DNA from: Candidatus Gastranaerophilales bacterium
Lineage (GTDB): Bacteria; Cyanobacteriota; Vampirovibrionia; Gastranaerophilales; Gastranaerophilaceae
Length of the DNA: 32,970 nt
Assembly (NCBI GenBank): GCA_947589115.1
Contig: CANPZP010000017.1
Coordinates: 1 to 32,970 of the forward strand
Reading direction: 5' to 3'
This document shows, one piece after another, positions 25,240-32,970 of the stretch. The notes under the pieces were generated by a model. It did no database searches. It had not been told where the DNA came from and saw only the letters and a list, made by a program, of their open reading frames with translations. Both the position numbers and the translations under genes were made by a program. Position 1 is the first letter of the stretch. Every line of letters starts with the position of its first letter.

Positions 25240-25555
25240 GATAAATGACCTCTTTGTTAAAGTGTTTAACTTACACTTTATTTTATATATTTATTATGAA
25301 TTAGAAAAATTATTTTGTCAATAGGTAATATTAAGATTGTTTAACTTTGTTGAAACCCTCTATTTTTAGACATTTTTTATTAAGTGTATTAATAGCACTT
25401 AATCGTTTAAAAAAATATTACCCGGAAGGATTATTTTTATTTAGCCCGATTGACTGATTGATTATAAAGTAATTATTTTGTTATATATAATTATCTTTTT
25501 CATACTTCCAACTATTCTTAATTCCAGACAGTAGGGCAGAAAATGCCCTCTTTTT
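25240..25555. other. Intergenic region of 316 bases
   Basis: No reading frame is supported. It holds, left to right, a hairpin near the small gene start (25258-25280), a second perfect hairpin at 25379-25403 (ATTAAGTG, nine-base loop, CACTTAAT), and a plus-strand terminator at 25533-25557. The terminator faces away from any gene on the plus strand, so a small RNA read from left to right is possible. A TTGTCA at about 25316 could be a -35 box, but the matching -10 is weak. No known RNA family was recognised. Confidence 0.4.
25258..25280 (-). promoter_or_regulatory. Perfect 8-bp hairpin upstream of the small PSF gene
   Basis: TAAAGTGT and ACACTTTA flank a seven-base loop. On the minus strand the hairpin ends directly before the AAAGAGG ribosome site, so it could be a leader structure or an operator. 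The four T residues beyond it on the plus strand also make it a weak end signal for the permease transcript. Confidence 0.4.
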
Positions 25556-25557
25556 TT
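25533..25557 (+). terminator. Intrinsic terminator reading rightward
   Basis: AGGGCA pairs with TGCCCT across GAAAA, followed by C and seven T. The T-run is only on the plus strand side. It overlaps the stop codon of pth on the other strand. Confidence 0.75.
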
Positions 25558-26116
25558 AATTATATTTATTTTGAGCGGTTATTATACCGTTATCACAGTA
25601 ATAAAGAAAAGCATCAACTGCTTTGTTAAGAGTTTCTTTTAACAATTTTATATCATCAGGGTCAAAGTTTTGAAGTACATAATCCTCAGATTTAAAAAAC
25701 GGAGGCTGAGGACCTATCCCTATTTTTAAACGATGGAAATCAGATGTTGCGGAATGCAAAATAATTGATTTAACTCCGTTATGCCCGCCGTCAGAACCTT
25801 TTGAACGAAATCTTATATGACCTAAATCCAAAGATATGTCATCATAAACTAAAAATAAGTCTTTAATATCAATTTTAAAATATCCTTTCAAAAGTGCTAA
25901 TGACTCACCGGACAGATTCATATATGTTATTGGTTTAACAATCCATATTGCTTCGTTATTATATACACCTTTAGCTATAAATGCTTTAAATTTTGATTCA
26001 AGAGAAAATGTGCAATTTAACTTTTCTGATAGTAAATCAGCGAACATAAAGCCGGTATTATGCCTTGTCTTAGAATACCTGTCCCCGGGGTTTCCCAAAC
26101 AAAATAATAATTTCAT
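25556..26116 (-). CDS. pth: Peptidyl-tRNA hydrolase
   Basis: Releases peptides from peptidyl-tRNA dropped by ribosomes. The 186 residues show the family residues: N9 in LGNPGDRYSKTRHN with catalytic H19, N67 in KPITYMNLSG, D93 in VYDDISLDLG, and N113 in SDGGHNGVKSI. It is full length and cytoplasmic. The ribosome site AAGGAGC is strong; an overlapping ATG four bases upstream is out of frame. It is divergent from the HTH gene. Confidence 0.96.
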   Translation of the reverse strand: MKLLFCLGNPGDRYSKTRHNTGFMFADLLSEKLNCTFSLESKFKAFIAKGVYNNEAIWIVKPITYMNLSGESLALLKGYFKIDIKDLFLVYDDISLDLGHIRFRSKGSDGGHNGVKSIILHSATSDFHRLKIGIGPQPPFFKSEDYVLQNFDPDDIKLLKETLNKAVDAFLYYCDNGIITAQNKYN

Positions 26117-26219
26117 TCATGCCGCTCCTTTAATAAAAATTATCCCATATTTTTATTCATCTTACTAATTAAAAACTTAATATTATGAATAATTATTATT
26201 AAAAAACAGGAGAAACAAA

Positions 26220-26795
26220 ATGGCAACACAAAAAAATTCAATTATTAAAATGAAAAGCAGTGAAATGCTTTATAATTTTCTTGAAAAGAACAATTTACAT
26301 AAAAAAGATTTTGCACAAATGATAGGGGTAACTCTTTCTTATGTATACAATTTAATTGATGAAACAATCCCGTTTTCGACCAGAAGTACAACTCTTGAGA
26401 GAATAGCTGCTGTTATGGATATATCGCCCGAAGAGTTTGCGGAATATAAGATACCGCAAGACCCTGTTGTGATTGATGAAACAACAGAATTTATAAGAGC
26501 GAAACAAAAAGAGAAAAAATTATCAACAGTACAATTTCTCAAAGCATTTCCGAGAAAACAGCGTTTAGATATTGTTGATATTTTAAGAGGAGCAAGACCT
26601 CTGCCTCTTGATTGGGAATCAGTCAGCGTTATAGCCAATGTACTTGATGTTTCAAAAGAAGAAATGTACGAATTTTGGGAATTACGTCTTAAGCAGCTTT
26701 TACAAAATTCAGGATTTAATATGGAAAACAATCAAGGACTTGCAAAAGCAATTTTCAGCTGTGCAAGAGATTATATTTATAAAAACGAAAAATAA
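26220..26795 (+). CDS. Helix-turn-helix protein with two HTH-like modules
   Basis: A 191-residue protein. The first XRE-type helix-turn-helix (about 14-62) has FLEKNNLHKKDFAQMIG and SYVYNLIDE, followed by LERIAAVMDISPEEFAEY. A second similar module (about 88-142) has LSTVQFLKAFPRKQR and VSVIANVLDVSKEEMYEFWE. So it may be a duplicated DNA-binding unit. No phage gene surrounds it, so a chromosomal regulator is more likely than a prophage repressor. The ribosome site AGGAGA is strong. Its stop directly abuts the 3' end of the metallophosphoesterase gene on the other strand. Targets are unknown. Confidence 0.85.
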   Translation: MATQKNSIIKMKSSEMLYNFLEKNNLHKKDFAQMIGVTLSYVYNLIDETIPFSTRSTTLERIAAVMDISPEEFAEYKIPQDPVVIDETTEFIRAKQKEKKLSTVQFLKAFPRKQRLDIVDILRGARPLPLDWESVSVIANVLDVSKEEMYEFWELRLKQLLQNSGFNMENNQGLAKAIFSCARDYIYKNEK

Positions 26796-27623
26796 TTATA
26801 CTTTAACTTTAGTAACAATAACTTCGATATCTTTAGGTGATTTATAAGAATCTTTATCATAGATTATTTTAATTAACTGGTAGGAGTGAGGCAAATCAAT
26901 AAATGCGGGAGCAGATATATGTCTTACTCCTACATCGTCTTGCTGGAATGCTTCCTGATGATAATGACCTGAGGATATAACAATTACGTTTGAATGTTTT
27001 TTCAACATTGCTTCATATTTTTCCGTATTAAGCATAGATAATTTATACTCAACTCTTGGCGGGAGTAAGGGACTATGCTGAAATATTAAAAACAACTTTT
27101 TGGGGTACTTTGTCAAAAGTTTATCAAGCCATAAAATTTGTTCGGGAGATATTTCTCCGTGAGATGATTTTGCGAAATCCGACGTATCATCAAGAACAAC
27201 CCCTATAACATCATGATTCGGTTTAAAATAGTAATACTTTGCATTTTCATCCTGATTCCTGTTAAATGTTGTAACGATATCAAGATATATTTCTTTTTCA
27301 ATCCCGTTTAATCTGTGCGCATCCGAGTTTCCCAGCGTTATATAATAAGGTGAATTAATTGAATGTATTGCTCTCATAAATCCAATCACGTCTTCTTCGG
27401 TTGAATTATTCACATTATCACCTAAGAATACAACAAAATCAGGATTCTTTTTCTTTAAAGAAAGAGATAAGAAATATAAATACTTATCCATATTTTTATC
27501 GTTAAGGGAATAATGAACGTCACTGACCTGTGCAAATTCTATCACATCAGCTAATGCGCCGTTTACATTAATCAGCGAAAAAATAAAAATAAATATAAAA
27601 AACTTTAATAATAACTTATGCAT
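26796..27623 (-). CDS. Secreted calcineurin-like metallophosphoesterase
   Basis: A 275-residue phosphoesterase with a signal peptide (about 1-25, ending near NGALA). The metal-binding motifs of the family are all seen: QVSDVHYS (D-x-H), FLGDNVN (GD), LGNSDAHR (GN(S/H)D in place of GNHE), FQHSPLLPP and SSGHYHQEA (GHxH). It acts outside the cytoplasmic membrane, possibly on a nucleotide or phosphodiester substrate; the substrate cannot be read from sequence. It overlaps the MshEN-like gene by 8 bases and is read with it. Confidence 0.9.
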   Translation of the reverse strand: MHKLLLKFFIFIFIFSLINVNGALADVIEFAQVSDVHYSLNDKNMDKYLYFLSLSLKKKNPDFVVFLGDNVNNSTEEDVIGFMRAIHSINSPYYITLGNSDAHRLNGIEKEIYLDIVTTFNRNQDENAKYYYFKPNHDVIGVVLDDTSDFAKSSHGEISPEQILWLDKLLTKYPKKLFLIFQHSPLLPPRVEYKLSMLNTEKYEAMLKKHSNVIVISSGHYHQEAFQQDDVGVRHISAPAFIDLPHSYQLIKIIYDKDSYKSPKDIEVIVTKVKV

Positions 27624-27855
27624 TATTGCATCTTTTCCGAATCATATCCTGAATGAATAATGCCTGTTTTAAATCTTTCTCGGTAATAACCTTCATGGCA
27701 AGAAGAATTTCACCAATAGGCATCTTTTTAAATTTCTGCATATCTAAGACCATGGACAAATGAAGCAAATTAATTTTGCCCGCTTCAATAAGGATTTCAC
27801 CCAGCCGCATTGCAGAGATTCCTGTCCAATCATTAATATCATACAGATTCTTCAT
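27616..27855 (-). CDS. Stand-alone MshEN-like domain protein
   Basis: A 79-residue protein that matches the N-terminal domain of GspE/PilB/MshE ATPases. It has two similar halves: RLGEILIEAGKINLLHLSMVLDMQ and MPIGEILLAMKVITEKDLKQAL (each shown partly), with the RLGEIL and xxGEIL turns. In MshE this domain binds cyclic di-GMP; whether the residues needed are kept here is uncertain. It has no ATPase portion. It overlaps the secreted metallophosphoesterase by 8 bases and follows the small repeat protein by 38 bases. No signal peptide is seen. The ribosome site is weak. Confidence 0.72.
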   Translation of the reverse strand: MKNLYDINDWTGISAMRLGEILIEAGKINLLHLSMVLDMQKFKKMPIGEILLAMKVITEKDLKQALFIQDMIRKRCNNA

Positions 27856-27893
27856 AGCTGTATTATATTAAAAATTATAAATTTAAGCAAATA

Positions 27894-28235
27894 TTAAGCC
27901 ATACAATATAAATTATTGCCTCTGAAAGCATCTCTTTGTTCAGGTGCCTGATATTGAGCATCCATTCTGTCAAGGCGGGCAACAAGTCCTTCATTTGCGT
28001 AAGGATTGAATGCTTGCTTATTTGTTGAAGATACTTCCTGAGCCGGATTCTTTTCATATAACATTTGTCCGGCATCTATTTTATTTAAACGGGACATTAT
28101 ATCTTCATTTGGATTTTGTTGTACTCCCTGACCGTTTGGAGAAAAAATGTTTCCGGGCACGGCATAATTTGAACCTGCCATTGCTTGGCTTTGATTGTTA
28201 TATTGAACAAACGGATTTATTGCTGATATTGCCAT
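27894..28235 (-). CDS. Unknown small protein with two RLxRxD motifs
   Basis: A 113-residue protein with the ribosome site AGGAG before its ATG. It is rich in Asn, Gln and Ala, and has no signal peptide. Two related motifs are seen: NEDIMSRLNKIDAGQMLY (about 43-60) and NEGLVARLDRMDAQY (about 81-95). The first closely resembles NEDIYSRLNRLEMKVY in the secreted repeat protein encoded at 19993-20898. It appears to lead the unit with the MshEN-like and metallophosphoesterase genes. Function unknown. Confidence 0.75.
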   Translation of the reverse strand: MAISAINPFVQYNNQSQAMAGSNYAVPGNIFSPNGQGVQQNPNEDIMSRLNKIDAGQMLYEKNPAQEVSSTNKQAFNPYANEGLVARLDRMDAQYQAPEQRDAFRGNNLYCMA

Positions 28236-28532
28236 TTAATTCTCCTGCCTAATCATATATATAAAGTCTTTTTTTTTAGTAAAATTGCTTAAATTTTAAA
28301 AAAATTTACATTTGTAACAATAATTTTTAGGTAAAACAATCTGAAATTTTGGGTTAATACAACAAATTTTAATAAAATACTTAAAACTTTGCAGGGGCTG
28401 TATTCGCTTTATTATTTAAAGTTCAACATGACGTTATATCTGTTTAACAGACACATTATGCGCAAAATTATATATAAATCCCGTAATTTTTTTCTTGAAA
28501 TAAAAAATTTATATGATTTAATAAAGAAGTAA
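28236..28532. other. Intergenic region before tRNA-Arg
   Basis: No reading frame is supported. The left part is A/T-rich and must hold the promoter of the leftward gene. Near 28439-28451 a perfect palindrome TCTGTT T AACAGA is seen. The right end holds the tRNA promoter. Confidence 0.4.
28495..28522 (+). promoter_or_regulatory. Promoter of tRNA-Arg
   Basis: TTGAAA and TTTAAT (five of six to TATAAT) are separated by 16 bases. The predicted start lies about four bases before the mature tRNA. Confidence 0.6.
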
Positions 28533-28606
<74 letters not shown>

Positions 28607-28634
28607 TTTTTTTTAACTAAAATTTTCTTTAGGC

Positions 28635-30008
28635 ATGAAAAGTATATTTAATATAAGAAAAAAATTTTTTATCAGTATGGTAGTTATTGTTATGTGTACA
28701 TTCATAGCAAATAACTTATTCCTTTTAAATCCGTTTTTTGAAATAAAAAATAACAGGCATGTACTTATTTTAGTTTGTTCTTTGGCTTTTGTTCTAACGT
28801 TTTTTCTTGCTTCCTTCATTAAAGACTACTATGAAGTTAAGAAAAAATCGTTTGAAGATATAATATTTTTATTTATATTTTTTATTCTTTTAATTATTCC
28901 TATATCCCATACAAATCAACAGAATACCTGTCCTGTTGAAAGAAGACAGCTGGCATTTTTTTATCCTGTTATTATTGAAAATAAAATTAATTTAAATTTT
29001 GGAAAAGACTTTGATAATTGGATTTCAGACAGATTTTTAACAAGAACAAGACTTATAAAATGTTATAAGTTATTTTTATATAAATTCTCATATAAATATG
29101 TCATTGCAGACAAATTACTATATAACAAAGAAACTCACTGGTCTTTCTTAAAATCCCAAGTTAAGCCGTATAATATGAAAACCAGTCATAAATCAGACAT
29201 TAATAAAGCATTAATTAAACTTCTTGATTATTGCAAGGAAAATAATATTAAATTTTATTTTATGGTTGTTCCGAGAAAATCCGCCGTTTATCCTGATGAA
29301 GCAAGTTCATATATAAATACCAAGATACTTGAGGTCGATACTAAGGATGTACAAGACATAGCAAATAGTGCGGGAATAAAAATAATATATCCGAAAGATA
29401 AACTTAAAGAAGCATCAAAAAATGCTTATACATTTTATAAGTCGGAACACCACTGGAGTGAATACGGGGCTTACATAGGATATCTGGAGCTTATTAATGA
29501 AATAAAAAAAGATTTCCCTGATGTTATACCATTGAATGAAAGTGATTATATAATACAAAAAAGCAATTTAACAAGGTCTAATTGGGATAGAATATTTAAT
29601 ATCGGAACAAACTATTATTATTTGGGACTCAAAGATGAAGAATTAAAAAAACTCTCTGATGCGGAATATGAATATTACGACTTTAAAGATAAAGATAATG
29701 TAATATTTTTGAAAGATAACCAAAGATTAATTAAAATTTATCATTATGATAAAGCTCCTAACATAAAAGTTATTTTAACGGGAAGAAGCATGAATGAAAA
29801 TTTGCTTGATTTTATTCCGTATAATTTCAGAGATTTAATGTATTTAAGACTTAACTCCCAGCCGGGGCTTAAAGAAGAAGATGAATTTAAATTATTTATG
29901 AGATACAAAGATGAAATAGAAAGGTTTAAACCTGATATTATTATACTTTGTTTAAATTACAGAAAATTAAAAGGCATTGCGGATTTATTCAGCGAGGACG
30001 GTAATTAG
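28635..30008 (+). CDS. AlgX/AlgJ-like SGNH-type protein, partner of the MBOAT enzyme
   Basis: A 457-residue protein with three membrane helices near the N-terminus (about 10-32, 42-62 and 75-92). A large extracytoplasmic domain follows, with VERRQLAFFYP and FDNWISDRFLTRTRLI, the usual start of the AlgJ/AlgX-type SGNH domain. The HHW box EHHWSEYGAY (H272, H273) is seen. Such proteins act with MBOAT proteins to O-acetylate exported polysaccharides. The nucleophile serine could lie in VILTGRSMNENLL (about 377-389). It is followed directly by the MBOAT gene with no gap. The ATG has a poor ribosome site. Confidence 0.85.
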   Translation: MKSIFNIRKKFFISMVVIVMCTFIANNLFLLNPFFEIKNNRHVLILVCSLAFVLTFFLASFIKDYYEVKKKSFEDIIFLFIFFILLIIPISHTNQQNTCPVERRQLAFFYPVIIENKINLNFGKDFDNWISDRFLTRTRLIKCYKLFLYKFSYKYVIADKLLYNKETHWSFLKSQVKPYNMKTSHKSDINKALIKLLDYCKENNIKFYFMVVPRKSAVYPDEASSYINTKILEVDTKDVQDIANSAGIKIIYPKDKLKEASKNAYTFYKSEHHWSEYGAYIGYLELINEIKKDFPDVIPLNESDYIIQKSNLTRSNWDRIFNIGTNYYYLGLKDEELKKLSDAEYEYYDFKDKDNVIFLKDNQRLIKIYHYDKAPNIKVILTGRSMNENLLDFIPYNFRDLMYLRLNSQPGLKEEDEFKLFMRYKDEIERFKPDIIILCLNYRKLKGIADLFSEDGN

Positions 30009-31406
30009 ATGCTATTTAGTTCCATATCATTTATATTTGTTTTTTTGCCGGCATTAATAATTTTATGTCTGCTGACTAAAAAAGAGTTCCACAATTTAAT
30101 ATTATTAATTGCAAGTATCATTTTTTATGCATTGGGAGATGCAAGATATCTTCCCGTAATGTTCGGTATAATTTTAATAAATTATATTGGCGCTTTACTT
30201 ATAGATAAATTTAAATTCAGAGGTTTTATTTTAGCTTTAACAGTTATTTTGAACCTCAGTATTTTATGTTATTTTAAATACTTTAATTTCTTTATAGAAG
30301 TAATTAACAACTTTAGATTTAAAGACATTGATTCACTAAATATTATATTACCTCTGGGTATATCATTTTATACTTTCCAAGCAATGTCATATATTACTGA
30401 TGTATACAGAAAAGAAGTAAAAGTACAAAAAAACTTATATAAATTAGCGTTATATATATGTTTATTCCCTCAATTAATTGCAGGCCCGATTGTAAAATAT
30501 CACGACATATATGACCAAATAGAAAATCGTGAGATAAGAATATCAAAACTAATATACGGAATAAAAAGATTTATAATAGGTTTATCAAAAAAAGTAATAA
30601 TAGCAAATACATTGGGAAATGTTGCGGACATAGTATTTAGCCAGCCTCCGGATACTTTGACCCCTCTTATAAGCTGGATGGGAGCTTTATTTTACTCTCT
30701 TCAAATTTATTTTGATTTCTCGGGATATTCGGATATGGTTATAGGTTTAGGCTTAATATTCGGGTTTAAATTCCTTGAAAACTTCAATTATCCTTATATA
30801 TCAAAATCAATAACGGAATTTTGGAGAAGATGGCATATTTCTTTATCATCTTGGTTTAAACAGTATGTTTATATTCCTTTGGGCGGAAACAAAAACGGCA
30901 AATTCAAAATGGTTGAAAATTTAATTATAGTCTTTCTTCTGACGGGATTCTGGCACGGCGCAAATTGGACATTTATATTTTGGGGAGTTTATAACGGATT
31001 TTTCATAATCGTCGAAAAATTAACCGGATTTGATAAAGAATTTAAAAATGTATTTATAAATTTTATTAAACACTTCTATACCATATTTATTTTTATAATC
31101 GGATGGGTCATATTCAGAGCTGAAGATTTAAAATATGCGAAAGGTTATATAAAGAATATGTTATTTTTAACAACCTCAAAACCAATCGAAATTACATATA
31201 AACTGCCATATTATTTAAATACAAAAGAAATTGTAATATTAATTATTGCACTGTTATGCGCAGCTCCGTTATTCTCTAACATTTTAAACATACAAAACAA
31301 AATCGGGAAAATATGCATTAACATTTGGCTTTTAGGATTATTTATAATATCAACCATGATGATAGCGGAATCAACATATAATCCGTTTATATATTTCAGA
31401 TTTTAA
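30009..31406 (+). CDS. MBOAT O-acyltransferase (AlgI/DltB/PatA family)
   Basis: A 465-residue membrane protein with about ten helices that passes acyl groups, usually acetyl, across the membrane to a polysaccharide-modifying partner. The family motifs are seen: LFSSISFIFVFLP at the start, LGISFYTFQAMSYITDVYR, FSGYSDMVIGLGLIFG, FWRRWHISLSSWFKQYVYIP (H276) and the catalytic histidine H316 in TGFWHGANWTFIFWG. The stop of the AlgX/AlgJ-like gene adjoins its ATG, so the two form one unit. The polymer modified is not known; no glycan synthesis gene lies next to the pair. Confidence 0.95.
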   Translation: MLFSSISFIFVFLPALIILCLLTKKEFHNLILLIASIIFYALGDARYLPVMFGIILINYIGALLIDKFKFRGFILALTVILNLSILCYFKYFNFFIEVINNFRFKDIDSLNIILPLGISFYTFQAMSYITDVYRKEVKVQKNLYKLALYICLFPQLIAGPIVKYHDIYDQIENREIRISKLIYGIKRFIIGLSKKVIIANTLGNVADIVFSQPPDTLTPLISWMGALFYSLQIYFDFSGYSDMVIGLGLIFGFKFLENFNYPYISKSITEFWRRWHISLSSWFKQYVYIPLGGNKNGKFKMVENLIIVFLLTGFWHGANWTFIFWGVYNGFFIIVEKLTGFDKEFKNVFINFIKHFYTIFIFIIGWVIFRAEDLKYAKGYIKNMLFLTTSKPIEITYKLPYYLNTKEIVILIIALLCAAPLFSNILNIQNKIGKICINIWLLGLFIISTMMIAESTYNPFIYFRF

Positions 31407-31412
31407 ATCAAA

Positions 31413-32970
31413 TTATATGGCGAATCGGAAGCCGAAATTAAAACCTGCTCCGTTCCTTCCTCCGTTTGTAACATAGGTTTGAGTAAATCCGAAAAAGCGC
31501 TCAGACCAATTTTTTCTTATCCCCGCACCATACAAAACAAATGGTTTAATACTTAAATTTGGCAGAGAAATGTCATTAGCCTTAAAGTTAGTTTTATCAA
31601 TAAGATTCCAAACCATATAAGCATTAACATAAGGCTGCCATCCTCCGTTAAGATTAACGGCAAATTGAATCCCCGGAGATATTTGAATCGCATTAAGAGC
31701 GGATGAATCTATTCTTACATTAGCAGAATTTTTATACGGATACGTATTTACGTATGTATATGACATTAAATAATTTGGCTGAATCAGATATTTAGAATCC
31801 GAAAATTTAAAATTATATCCGGTTTTTAATGCAATTCCGCTCATAAGCATGGCAAAACTTTCACTGCCATACATATTATTTGCAATACATCCGTTAGAAG
31901 AAACATTGGAAGTTGCAACAAGAAAAAAATTATCAGAGTATAAAAAAGCTAAAGCTCCTAAAGTTCCTCCATTTTGATAAATTTTTACACCGTTATATGC
32001 CTGATGTGAACCGTTATATCCGAAATAAGGCCCCCAAATTAAATTATATCCGTTTTTTAGTTGGATAGTTTCCGATTCAACTCCGAAAAAACTGCCATAG
32101 GCAACATTTGAAACCTTCGGCCCGTTCTTTAACGGCACTCTTTCAAAAATACTATATGGTCTTAACCATCCGTATTTTTTATCATATCTGTAAATTTGAG
32201 ATTTTAAAACTTCATTTGTATCTGATTGTGCATATAAATTTTTATATTTGTAAGATTGTCTTGAAAATTCGTTTTCAAGCATATATAAATCCATTTTTCT
32301 GAAAACTTCTTCATATGAGTTTAATTGTGTCAAATACCCGCCTAATTGTGCAGCAACAGGAGCAGCTAATACGGAAGGATTGTATTTATTTTCTTCAATT
32401 CTTTCAAACGTTATCATTCCGGTATCTGAATCATACGATGTTCTATACCTATAAACAGGAGAATTTATTACATCACCCGCATTATAAACGATTGCTTCTT
32501 TTAATAATTGCTTAACTTCGTCATTTATACAGTCCCCAATCGGTGTAACACTAAACTTTTTTTCATCTGTTGTTGTCATTAGAAATATATCTGAAATATT
32601 TATATTAAACCCGTTAGTTTCCAATGAATCCACAGAAAAAGTATCAATAATTTTTTCTTCAAAACTTCCGTCTAATTTAATATCCATATTATTAAACAGA
32701 GATAAATTTCCTAAATTTGTATTGGAAATATGATTATCTCTTAAATCAATAATACCGCCGTAATAGTTAAAATCTACGGTAGAATCAAAATTACCGGAAG
32801 CTGTTTCATCAATATTTCTTCCTAACTTCAAAGTTCCCGAATACATATTAACAATATTGTTTGAAACATTGTTATTTATAATTACATTTCCGTAATTTTC
32901 ACTACATACATCCAAAGGATTTATATTAATAACGGAATCGGTAATTTCATAAGTATTTCCCCCTGATATT
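31413..32970 (-). CDS. Autotransporter, C-terminal passenger and beta-barrel, 5' end beyond the window
   Basis: The frame is open to the right edge, so the start is outside; a TTG at 32915 is not needed. About 518 residues are visible. The first 150 have a repetitive Asn/Ser/Gly-rich beta-helix passenger (ISGGNTYEITDSVIN, NNNVSNNIVNMYSGTLKLG). A linker follows (SVLAAPVAAQLGGYLTQLN), then a barrel of about 280 residues with alternating aromatic strands (YGWLRPYSIFE, YNLIWGPYFGYNG, GWQPYVNAYMVWNL) and the end FNFGFRFAI. It carries its own passenger to the cell surface through the outer membrane. Adhesin or surface-layer roles are typical, but none is shown. It converges on the MBOAT gene with 6 bases between. 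Confidence 0.88.
   Translation of the reverse strand, partial: ISGGNTYEITDSVININPLDVCSENYGNVIINNNVSNNIVNMYSGTLKLGRNIDETASGNFDSTVDFNYYGGIIDLRDNHISNTNLGNLSLFNNMDIKLDGSFEEKIIDTFSVDSLETNGFNINISDIFLMTTTDEKKFSVTPIGDCINDEVKQLLKEAIVYNAGDVINSPVYRYRTSYDSDTGMITFERIEENKYNPSVLAAPVAAQLGGYLTQLNSYEEVFRKMDLYMLENEFSRQSYKYKNLYAQSDTNEVLKSQIYRYDKKYGWLRPYSIFERVPLKNGPKVSNVAYGSFFGVESETIQLKNGYNLIWGPYFGYNGSHQAYNGVKIYQNGGTLGALAFLYSDNFFLVATSNVSSNGCIANNMYGSESFAMLMSGIALKTGYNFKFSDSKYLIQPNYLMSYTYVNTYPYKNSANVRIDSSALNAIQISPGIQFAVNLNGGWQPYVNAYMVWNLIDKTNFKANDISLPNLSIKPFVLYGAGIRKNWSERFFGFTQTYVTNGGRNGAGFNFGFRFAI

Noticed and set aside
26220-26795. Prophage repressor
   Set aside because: No phage structural, integrase or lysis gene and no attachment site is seen on either side.
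32913-32915. TTG start for the autotransporter
   Set aside because: The frame continues open with passenger-like sequence to the window edge, so the true start lies outside.

Overview
The window is AT-rich chromosomal DNA with a bacterial gene set: Shine-Dalgarno sites, sigma70-type promoters and intrinsic terminators. Envelope genes (an LptF/LptG-type permease, an autotransporter beta-barrel, a SPOR protein) point to a Gram-negative cell. A serA gene paired with a class-V aminotransferase, a run of lineage-restricted small proteins, and very low GC without any photosynthesis gene best fit a non-photosynthetic cyanobacterial relative of the Melainabacteria/Gastranaerophilales type. That placement is inference from gene content. 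No phage, insertion sequence, CRISPR array or rRNA was seen.

Layout. 1-3.2 kb (minus): end of an unknown small protein gene, then a ykgJ-like gene, proB and proA (proline synthesis). 3.2-7.5 kb (plus): uvrC, a DUF815 AAA+ ATPase and an LptF/LptG permease. 7.5-8.3 kb (plus): a free-standing, probably well-expressed coiled-coil protein gene with its own extended -10 promoter, strong terminator and complementary repeats in its 5' and 3' untranslated regions. 8.3-13.7 kb (minus): a seven-gene run pheS, hisF, unknown, HEAT-repeat, queC, DUF366 and SPOR. 13.8-16.4 kb (plus): a secreted GH13 enzyme, HU and a flavin reductase. 16.4-19.2 kb (minus): aminotransferase then serA (serine synthesis). 19.3-20 kb (plus): an unknown gene. 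20-24 kb (minus): phosphomannomutase/phosphoglucomutase, sppA, Yip1 membrane protein and a secreted leucine/arginine-repeat protein. 24.1-25 kb (plus): an orphan sugar ABC permease. 25-26.1 kb (minus): a small unknown protein and pth. 26.2-26.8 kb (plus): a helix-turn-helix regulator. 26.8-28.2 kb (minus): unknown repeat protein, a stand-alone MshEN-like domain and a secreted metallophosphoesterase. 28.5-31.4 kb (plus): tRNA-Arg(UCU), then an AlgX/AlgJ-like protein and an MBOAT acyltransferase. 31.4 kb to the end (minus): an autotransporter, cut by the window edge.

Most genes are housekeeping. The unusual material lies in the proteins that match no family I recognise: the coiled-coil protein at 7.7 kb with its UTR pairing, a repeat motif shared by the proteins at 20 kb and 28 kb, and small proteins with a PSF box near the N-terminus. 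No defence system, secondary-metabolite cluster or complete new multi-gene system could be supported.
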